From: Acanthamoeba lenticulata
Lineage: Eukaryota > Discosea > Longamoebia > Acanthamoebidae
Assembly (NCBI GenBank): GCA_002179805.1
Contig: NAVB01002681.1
Coordinates: forward strand, 1 to 13,595
Length of the DNA stretch: 13,595 nt
Direction: 5' to 3'
Shown here: positions 1-8,200 of the stretch, one piece after another
Numbering within the stretch: position 1 is the first letter of the stretch
How the letters are laid out: each line of letters starts with the position of its first letter
Program-made: the position numbers and the translations under genes
Notes under the pieces: generated by a model
Seen by the model: the letters and a program-made list of their open reading frames with translations, nothing else
Database searches by the model: none
Told to the model about the DNA's origin: nothing

Positions 1-22
1 CCCCCCCCCCCGTGGGGCACAG

Positions 23-2658
23 GAGGTGGAGGAGCGCCTCCAGGCCGCACGCGCCTGGACCGACCCGATGCTGTTCGCGGCGATCCCGATCCTGGCCCAA
101 ACCCACGCCGTCACCCACCGGTACCGCCCGTCCCCGCCTCGACGGCTCTCGCCGGAGGAGAAGAGGGAAGGGGGGGGGGGGAAGCGGACGCACTTCTGAC
201 CCAGCGGCTTCCCGTTTTCCAATAGGGTCACCACATGCGTGGCGGATCAGCTCAAGCGGTGCCTGCGCGAGATCACCGGCTTGCGGTGCGCTCCCTTCTC
301 CCGTGTCCTCCTCCCTCGTGTGCCGACACGGCTTGGACCGTGAACGTGTTCAGACGAATCTGATGGTGGCGGCGGGGCAGGAACTCGTTGGCGCACTTTG
401 CTCAGATCAACAGCACGCTGGCTGAGGAGCTGCGGGCCGAGGGCTGCCTCGGGCTCGCCGACGACAAGGCCACGCTGTACCATTCACCACGACCCCACAA
501 ATCACACGCCGACTTAATTAACATAAATCACACGAATGGCGCACGTGGTCAGGGCCGAGGTCGAGCAGGCCCTCTTGCAGCGGCTCAACGACCTCCTCAC
601 GTACGCAGTCTTTGAAGCGTCGTCTCTCCGTCTCCGCCGCTTTGGCTGAAACGAGCTCGCGTGAACAGGGCGCAGGATCCGTACCGAGCTTGCGCGCGGC
701 CGTGGGACGCGGTCTTGGCGCCGCTTCCGACGCGCCATCATCAACCGCCTCGTCATCACTCTCCCTCGTCCGCCGAGTCTTCGGCGCCGCCATCATCGAC
801 TTCATCCTCATCGTCCTCGTCCTCGTCATCCGCGCCGTCGCCATTTGCAGCCACGACAACCAAGACGACAACGACAACGACGACCACCTCCACGACGTCA
901 ACGGCAACGAAGCGGCCGCGGGCTCGCAAAGAGTCGGACGGCAGTCGCGCTCCGCCTGCTCGACAGGGCCAGCTGCGGACCGACGCGTCGTTGACGACAG
1001 CCTCGGCGCTCTTTGAGTCGCACACGTCGGAGCTGGCACAGTTCCCGCATTTGGCCGCCATCCGTACAACCACCGCTGCCGCGGCCGCCACGCCGCCACC
1101 GCCGTCGCGTGCCGTGAGCCGTGAGGCAGCCGCCCGGCAGACAACGACCAGGCCGCCCCCGAGCATGATGACGGGCTCTTCGCGGCCCGTCACGCAGGGA
1201 ACTGGCCCCACCGCCGCCGGGGACCAGACGCCCCCATCGTCGTCGTCGTCGACACCGTCGTCGGCATCGATGGCGACGTCCCCGACGTCCTCGTCGTCGT
1301 CCTGCACGTCGTCGGCGTCGACATCGGCATCGACCTTTGCGGCCACGCGCGAGGACAAGTCCACGAAAGGCCGCGAGAGCCACAGCGACGAGTCGTCGCT
1401 GCTCCTCTGCTCGTCGGCGTCGATAACCTACTCCCCGGCGGCGTCGGCGCTGACCTCGGTCCCGCCCTCGGCCGCCACCGGCTACGTCGCTGCCGCCGCC
1501 GTCGCCGCCTCCAGGGCGCTGCCGCTGCCGTCGTTCCGGCCTTCGTCATCGCCGCCTCCGTCGTCTTCGCCGTCGCCGTCCGCCACGCCGACGTCACAGC
1601 CGATGACCTTTGCGTCGCTGGTCAAGGCCGTGTCGCCGATCCCGCCCGTCGACTCGCCCTCCAGGGGATCGTCCGTCAGCAGCAGCCCGGGCGTGGGCGG
1701 CTCGCCGCTGCGGGACATCCACACGCCGTTCTCGCAGCCCGCGGACGACCTGATGCTGCTGCAGGCGCCGCATGTGGGCAGCGTCGCCGCCTCGGCACTG
1801 GAGATCGAGGCCCGGCTCAGAAAGAGCGAAATGAGAGTGGCCAAAAAGAACGAAAACGACGAGCCGCCGGCCGCGGTCGACCGGCCCAAGCGCAAGTCAG
1901 AAGCCAACGACGAGGCCGGGCCCGCGCCTCAGCAGCCGCAGCCGCAGCCGCAGCCAGCTCGCAAGCGGGCCAAGCGGGTGGCCACCCCGCACAGCCGCCT
2001 GGCCGACCCCCGCCTGCTCCTCCCGGACTCGCCCGTGGACGACGACGACGACGACGACGACGATAACGACGTCGTCCGCTCCCAAGGCGACGGCAAGGGC
2101 GAGCGGACGAGCCGAGCCGCGGCCACGTCGGCTGGCCTCGTTCTGGCCAATAGCGGCGGCAGCTGCGGCGGACACAGCGAGGATGGGCTCGAAGTGGACG
2201 AGGAGCTGGTGCGGCTGCTCAAGCGGGACGACGATGAGGAGGCCGAAGCCGAGGCCGAGCGGAAGAGCCTCGGGGAGCGCGCGTGGCCGTGGCCCTCGTC
2301 GCTCCTCGACCACTCGCAGCTCACGCCCTTCACCTACTCGTCGCAGGCCGCCGACGACGCGCCCCGCCCGGCCTCGGCCCCGGCATCCCCGATCGTGGCC
2401 GAGGCGCGCCCGCCCGCCCTTGGCGACCGCGCCGACGACGTCAACAAGCACCGCCAGAACGACGGCGAGGACGAGCACGAGGGGCAAGTCAAGGGCGGCG
2501 GTGGAGGCGGTGAAGAGGAGGAGGTTGATGAAGTCGATGACGAGGAAGAGGAGGACGAGGGCCAGATGGGGCCGACGCCTTCTCTGCGGTCGCTCTTTGC
2601 CGACCTGTCGCCGTCGCCCGAGCTGGGCTCCTCCGACGAGGACGACTTGGACATCTGA
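23..2658 (+). CDS. Unrecognised, probably nuclear protein with long disordered tail (3' part of gene)
   Basis: I do not recognise the family. Exons by splice signals and phase: 23-120, 226-285, 381-476, 553-600, 669-2658. All four introns are GT-AG, 68-105 nt and phase 2, and the sum is 764 codons including the TGA. The first 22 bases look like the end of another intron (C-run, then CACAG), so the N-terminus lies outside the window. The four small exons encode about 100 residues of helical, possibly coiled-coil sequence (for example RNSLAHFAQINSTLAEELRA). The last exon encodes about 660 residues of low-complexity Ser/Thr/Pro/Ala, a D9 run, a PQ repeat, two basic clusters resembling nuclear localisation signals (RPKRK and ARKRAKR), and an acidic C-terminus ending DEDDLDI. 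Nuclear location is inferred from these clusters. Without splicing at 601 the frame stops at 647-649, so the upstream exons could instead end there. Exons 1-4 and the C-terminal half of exon 5 are the safer parts. Confidence 0.6.
774..900 (+). repeat. Ser/Thr-coding low-complexity tract
   Basis: Degenerate TCN and ACN triplets encode a Ser run followed by a Thr run inside the last exon of the first gene. The tract is open in several frames on both strands, which creates spurious ORFs. One shadow frame reads as a hydrophobic segment around 777-838, but it is only a frame shift of the same repeats. Confidence 0.7.
1930..1956 (+). repeat. CAG/CCG hexanucleotide repeat coding poly-(Gln-Pro)
   Basis: Alternating CAG and CCG codons encode a short QP repeat just before the second basic cluster of the first gene. 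It is probably slippage-prone and so variable in length between strains (inference). Confidence 0.8.
2038..2061 (+). repeat. (GAC)8 microsatellite coding poly-Asp
   Basis: Eight perfect GAC codons, followed by GAT, give nine consecutive Asp residues in the disordered region of the first gene. The purity of the codon run suggests recent triplet expansion rather than selection on Asp alone. Confidence 0.9.
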
Positions 2659-2695
2659 CTGCCTCGTCCTCGGCGAAAATGAAATAATAATTAAC

Positions 2696-2712
2696 TTTAT
2701 TCATATAATAAA
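2696..2712. terminator. Back-to-back poly(A) signals of convergent genes
   Basis: AATAAA lies at 2707-2712 on the plus strand, 48 bp past the stop of the first gene. TTTATT at 2696-2701 is AATAAA on the minus strand, 57 bp past the stop of the convergent adaptor gene. The two hexamers are five bases apart in an AT-rich gap of 100 bp, so the mature 3' ends could overlap. Confidence 0.7.
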
Positions 2713-2758
2713 AACAACATGTTAATCATTTTCTGAGTTCGTCAGGAGACCCACATCA

Positions 2759-3824
2759 TCATGGGTCGGAGGAGGGCTTGGGGGTCACGGGCGCGTCGTC
2801 GGCGAAGCAGTCGAGAAGGACGAAGGCGGGCGGGGCGGGCCGCGGGAGCTTCTTGAGCTCCTTCTGCTCGCGCTGGAGCTTCTTGGCGCGCACCTCCTCG
2901 GGCTTGCCGTTGACGGTGCCCCGGATCTCCTCCACGTCCAGCAGGTGCACCACGCCCTTCTGCAAAATCGACAAACACGAACGGACGTTGAGTTTGCCGG
3001 ATGGACACGACACGACACATGCGCGGGCGCGCGAAGCCGGTGGGAGGCGTACGGATTGGACGATGGCGTTGAGGGACATGCAGACCTTGGCGTACTCGGC
3101 GAGGATGCCCTCCTCGGTGACGAGCTTGCCCTTCTTTTTGCCCAGCTCGTTGAGCACGTTCACGATGGCCTGCAGCACCTCCGACACTGCAGACAAGCCA
3201 AGTGCTCGGTGGTGAACACGGTGGTGATGATGGGGAAGGGGAAGGAGACGGGACGTACGGCCGAGCTCGTCGGCGTTGTTCTCCTGCCCGGCCACGAAGA
3301 TGAGGACCTCGCCCACGAGCGTGTACACCACGTATTTGTCCCTGCGGCCGCAGGCACGCACGAAGAGTACGGCGGTTATTGCGGAGGAACCAGCATGAAG
3401 GTGAGGAGCGTGAGGAAGAGGAAGAGAAAGAGGAAAGACGTGCTGAATGACGGCAATGAGGTGCTCCTCGGGTTTGAGCTGCGGCCACGTGGCGGCGGTC
3501 GCATTGTAGAGGACCTCCTGCCACTCGTCGGCCTCCTCCGAATTGGGCTCGGCCACAAAGTGTCGGCCTGCCCTCCGCCGCACACCAGCATGCGGTGAGC
3601 GCCTCGCGTGAAGCAGCAGTAGGACACCACAAAAAGAAGATGAAAATAAAATAAAATAAACAAAATAATCAAAAAAAGAACGAAAACGATGCCGTCGCAC
3701 GTGGAGACGAAGAAGGGGAAAGAGAGAAGGGGGGGGGAGCATGGACGAAAGCCCGGGTGAGACATGTACTGTAGAGTATGTTTTGGTCGGACGGCTTGAC
3801 AATGAAAATGCTATGAACGAACAT
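2759..3824 (-). CDS. Longin-domain small adaptor-complex subunit (sigma/zeta-like)
   Basis: Small adaptin-type longin proteins form part of vesicle-coat adaptors (AP, COPI, TSET), so a role in membrane traffic is inferred. Exons on the minus strand: 3824-3770, 3567 to about 3444 or 3440, 3341-3259, 3186-3053, 2959-2759. The protein starts MFVHSIFIVKPSDQNILYS, typical of a first longin beta strand, continues with a helix around EEHLIAVIQ, then a strand pair around KYVVYTLVGEVLIFVAG and the helix SEVLQAIVNVLNELG, as in sigma and zeta chains. A charged C-terminal tail of about 50 residues follows. The length is 198 residues with a GC donor for intron 2, or 232 if that segment is coding. Introns 1, 3 and 4 join in phase (1, 1 and 0). 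Intron 2 is problematic: the obvious GT donor (3439) and AG acceptor (3342) differ by one base in phase, while the frame stays open across the segment. The N-terminus resembles AP-5 sigma as I recall it. TSET sigma-like and COPI zeta remain possible. Confidence 0.62.
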
Positions 3825-4026
3825 GTTGGGCAAGGTCGTGTGGCTCTCAGCAAGTCCCTCGCCAGTTGCTGGTGGCTCAATGAAAAGAAAAGTAAACCAT
3901 TTCTTTACGCTTTTCCGGAATTGGTATCATTCTTTCTTGTCCCTCACTTCGCTGCTTGTGCGTGCGACAACGACGTCTCTTCTCTTATGGCCATAAGAGA
4001 AGAGGAAAGAGCTAGCACATACGATC
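3825..4026. promoter_or_regulatory. Divergent promoter region between adaptor and dioxygenase genes
   Basis: These 202 bp separate the ATG of the minus-strand adaptor gene (3824) from the ATG of the plus-strand dioxygenase (4027). They must hold both promoters. I see no convincing TATA box. The one strong element is the perfect palindrome at 3977-4004, close to the plus-strand start codon. Confidence 0.6.
3977..4004. repeat. Perfect 28-bp palindrome upstream of dioxygenase start
   Basis: The left arm CTCTTCTCTTATGG (3977-3990) is followed without spacer by its exact reverse complement (3991-4004). The centre is TTATGGCCATAA. It ends 22 bp before the plus-strand ATG, so it could be a dimeric-protein operator serving both divergent genes or lie in the 5' leader. 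Function is unknown. Confidence 0.85.
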
Positions 4027-5112
4027 ATGGGCCTCTTTTATTCCACGCCAGCCACGGACGAAGAGATCTCTTCACCCACACCGGCCATGCAAGAGCGACG
4101 GCCACCCAAGGCTGAGGGACCTAAGGGGACGGACGCCACGTTCCGCGTGGACGACTTGCTGCGCTTCACCGACCAGCAGGTCGTCTTTGACGAGGACGCG
4201 CCCCCCGTGGTACGCGAGGAGGTCGAGGGGGTCGAGGGCGCCTTCCTGCTCCACAACGTGCTCACGCCGGCCGAGTGCCAGCAATACATCGACATTTCCA
4301 CCTCCATGGGCTACGAGGTTCGTGCATAGAGAGAGTCACAGCTCCTCCTTCCTCCTCCATCGTCTTCTTCTTGTTGTTGCTCATGTGCCACAACAACTTC
4401 TTCTACAAAGCCGTCGCCGTTGACGATACTGGGCGGCGACTACAAGTCGAGCCAGCTGAACCAGCGCACGCGCAGCATCCGCGACAGCTGGCGCGTGCTG
4501 TGGGACGCCCACCAGATCGACTGCGACGTCATTAACCGGCGCGTCGTGGACCACCTCCCGCAGCAGGTCACCGTCTTTGGTACGAACGCGCCTTCCTCCC
4601 TGCCGCTTGATGAGATAGATCCTCACGGCCGGCCACGCCCGCGACCCGCAGACGAGGCGTGGAATTTGAAGCGCGACGCGCCCGTCAACGAGCGGTGGCG
4701 CTTCAACCGGTACGACGTCGGCCAGAGGTTTGGGCGCCACTTTGACGCCGGGTTCATCCGCAACGAAAACGAGGTGCGCGCTCGTGCGGCCATGTCCCTC
4801 ATGAGGCCTGAAGAAGGGGAAGCTGGCGATGGCTAATGGACAGCAACACCATTGCAGCGAACGCTGTTGACGATCATCGTGTACCTGAACGACGGGTTTG
4901 AGGGCGGCGAGACGGTCTTCTTCCCGGGCGGCGTCACGTCGTCGATCCCGCCGCGGCGGCCCGAGGTGCGGGTGGTGCCCCGCACGGGCATGGCGCTGGT
5001 CTTCTTCCAGGCCGGGCAGCTCAACCACCTGCACGAGGGCGCGCCCCACACCTCTGACGGCCAGCACAAGTTCATCCTCCGCTCCGACATCACCTACCAG
5101 CGAAAGTCATGA
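4027..5112 (+). CDS. Prolyl 4-hydroxylase-type 2-oxoglutarate/Fe(II) dioxygenase
   Basis: Enzymes of this family hydroxylate prolines (or other residues) using O2, Fe(II) and 2-oxoglutarate. Exons: 4027-4317, 4411-4579, 4652-4773, 4858-5112. Introns are GT-AG, 72-93 nt, in phases 0, 1 and 0, giving 278 residues. The jelly-roll signature is complete: RYDVGQRFGRHFDAGF carries the HxD metal pair (His183, Asp185). YLNDGFEGGETVFFPGG is the following core strand. LNHLHEGAPH supplies the distal His (His253), and Lys265 with Arg in KFILRSD is the 2-oxoglutarate-binding position. The His-Lys spacing is 12, two more than the usual 10. No signal peptide or transmembrane segment is seen, so it is probably not an ER collagen hydroxylase. 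The N-terminus MGLFYST fits an N-myristoylation motif (Gly2, Ser6). The substrate is unknown. The start is the first ATG of an exon that splices in frame. Confidence 0.9.
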
Positions 5113-5151
5113 CGCTCTCCCGTTCATTCCTCTGTCAAAAATGCAATGTTG

Positions 5152-5162
5152 AATAATTTATT
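5152..5162. terminator. Overlapping poly(A) signals of convergent genes
   Basis: TTTATT at 5157-5162 is AATAAA on the minus strand, 39 bp past the stop of the receptor gene. On the plus strand AATAAT (5152-5157), a weaker variant, lies 40 bp past the dioxygenase stop. The two share a base, and the whole gap between stop codons is 88 bp. Confidence 0.6.
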
Positions 5163-5200
5163 TGGACTTCTTTTTCACTTCCATTGCTATTGTTGTGTTG

Positions 5201-8200
5201 TTACACGTCAAAGGGGGAGGCGCCGACTTGCTGCTTGAAGAAGGCGACGACGTCGGCGATGGGCGGACGCTTGTGGGGCTTGGCGTGCCAGCAGCGGGTC
5301 ATCATCTTGCGGAAGTCGGGCGGGCAGTTGTCGGGGATGTCCGGGCGGTGGTTGTCGAGGACGTGGAGCGAGACGGCCATGAAGTTGAGGCCCTCGTAGG
5401 GGACGCGGCGGGTGAGGACCTCCCACATGATGATGCCCAGCGAGTAGATGTCGGCCTTCTCGGTGTACTTCTCGCCGCGGATGATCTCGGGCGCGATCCA
5501 CGAGGGCGTACCGCAGCGGGTCATGGTCGTGTTGGTCTCCTTGACGCGCGCAAAGCCAAAGTCGGCGATCTTGACCGTCCACACGCCGCCGGTCTCGTCG
5601 ACGAGGATGTTGGAGCACTTGAGGTCGCGGTGGATGATCGACGGCGAGACGGTGTCGTGCAGGTACTGCAGGCCCTGGGCCGTGTGGAGCAGCATGCGCA
5701 TCCGGTCGGCGAAGCTCAGCTTGACCGACGGCTGCGAGAGCACCTGCCGCAGGCTCCCGTTCTTCATGAACTCGGTGATGATGCACATGTTGGGCTCCAC
5801 CACGCACGCGCCCACGAACGTCACGATGTTGGGGTGCTGCAGCGCCGACAGGATGCTCATCTCCGACCGGAACTCGAGCACGTGCCGCTCGTTCATCGTC
5901 TGCTTGATGAACCGCTTCACCGCCACGTCCACGTTCTGCCACCGGCCCCGGTACACCACGCCGTAGGAGCCCGACCCGAGCGGCTTGTCATCGTAGACCG
6001 TCACCTTGGCGTAGTCGATGATCCACGGGCACATGTTGGCCGAGTTGAGCCACGTCTCCGCGTCGGCCTCCATCATCAGCTGCTGCTGCCGCCCGCCGCC
6101 GCCGCCCGTCTTGGGCCTGGGCGCCGCCCTCGAGGAGCCCTCGCTCTGGTCCTCCTCCTCTTCCTCCTCCTCCTCTTCCCCGTCGCCGCCCTCGTTCTCG
6201 AAGAAGCGGTAGAGGCCGGGCACCTTGAGCTCAAAGGCCTTGACGTTGGCCACGTCCTGGTCGGCGTGGTCGTCGCCGGCGGCCTTGTCCGGGTCGCCGC
6301 CGGCGGCGACGATCTGGGACGATGAGGTCGAGGCGCGCGGGTTGGAGCCGACGGGCAGCTCGACCTTGCGCAGGAAGCTGGTCTTGACGGTTGTCGCGTC
6401 GCCGTTGTCGTTGTCGGCCTGCTTCTGCTTGGGGCCGTCCTTCTTGATGAAGCCGGCGTCGACGAGGCGGTGGCGCAGGTGGGCCGAGATGACGATCTGG
6501 CCGGGCTTGGCGATCGAGGCCAGCTGCATGGCGGCGTCGATGGCCGGGCCCGTGTGGCGGAGGCCCGCCTTGCGGACGTCGTGGCCGCGCTTGGGGGCGA
6601 CGCGGCCGACGTGGACGCCGCAGCGCACGCGGAGGCCGCGGAAGATGAGCTGCTCCGACACCGGGTCGAGCAGCTCGGCGGCCTGCGGGACGCCCAGCAG
6701 GGCCTTGGGCCAGGCCACGTCGAGCAGCTCGCGCTGGAGGTCAAAGCACATGCGGCACGCGGCCTCGGGGTCAGCAAAGACGAGGCACGTCGTGCCCTGC
6801 GCGTTGCCCACGCGGTCGGCCACCATGGTCTCCTGTCCCTGGTGCCGGCCGGCCAGGCGGCGCACGAGGTCGTTGTAGAGGGTCATGGTCTCCACCATGG
6901 CCTCGGGCGCGCGCTGCCACAGGATGTGGGCCGACGTCACGTCGAGGAACACGACCGTGAGGCTGTCGCTGCCGCCGGCCAGCAGCTGCGCCGCCGGACC
7001 GTGGCGGCCGACCAGGTTGCCGGCCTCGTCGAGCTTGACCTTGTACTTGAAGGTCGGGACCGACTCGCCCGCCGAGAGGTCGTCGCTGTTGACGCTGCTG
7101 CTGTTGTCGGTCGAGCCCAGCGAGGACTGGTCCGACAGCCCCAGCGGCCGGCGGCCGGCCTGCGCGCGCCGGATGTCGGCGTAGGAGGTCATCGACGACG
7201 ACGACGAGGACGACGACGACCCGCCGGACTTGCCGCCGTAGTCGCTGTGCGACAGCTGCGTCATGATCTCGAGGAAGCTGGGCCGCATGACCGGGTCCTG
7301 GTGCCAGCACTGGGTCATCAGGTGCAGGTACTTGAGGTCCTGCTCGTACTCGGGGCTGTTCATGTAGCCCCGTCCGTGGAGCCCCGCGCCGGGCAGGGCC
7401 GAGCCCTGCGTGGTGGTCGACGAGAACGAGGTGCCGCTGGTGGTGCCCATGTCGTCGAGCAGGCCCGAGGGCATGGCCGACAGGTCGTAGCCGTCGGGGA
7501 TCGGCGGCCGGTAGCCGTTGCGCAGCACCGACACGGCGATGGCCGCCGGCGACATGCCCTCGTAGGGCTGCTGCCGCGTGAAGGCCTCCCACATGATGAT
7601 GCCATACGAGTAGATCTGCGCCATCACGACGATGTCGACGTGAGTCAACGTCATGACGACGATCATGGTGAACAACAACAACAACAACAAGAAGAAGACG
7701 TACATCGGCGAGGACGTAATCGACGGTGTCGCTCTCGGCGAGGACCTCGGGCGCGCTCCAGTGGACGGTCCCGACGGCGCCGGCGCCGCCGCCGGAGGAC
7801 TTGAGGCCACCGTGGCGGAGGAGCTCGCTCTTGACCTTGGTGAGGCCAAAGTCGGAGACCTTGAGGTTCCACTTGGAGTCGAGGAGGAGGTTGAGCGACT
7901 TGAGGTCGCAGTGGACGACGCCCGACGAGTGGAGGAAGTGCATGCCCTTGGCCGCCTGGTAGAGCATCTTGGTGCGGAGCAGCGGAGGAATGTCGGGCAC
8001 GAGCTCGTTGTGGAGCAGGTCAAAGAGCGAGCCGAGGGCCATGTACTCCATGATGATGAAGAGGTGGGGCGGCTTGGTGCAGGCGCCCATGAAGAGGACC
8101 ACGTTCGGGTGGCGGAGCGACGACATGATGGCCACCTCGTCGTGGAAGCTGCGCTCCATCTCCTTGCTCACGCGGCCGCCGTTCGGGCCGGCGTCGTTGA

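Noticed and set aside
777..838. Apparent transmembrane segment (IIDFILIVLVLVIRA) in an alternative frame
   Set aside because: It comes from reading the TCN/GTC-type repeats in a different frame. That frame cannot be joined in phase to the upstream exons through the available splice sites and ends soon after.
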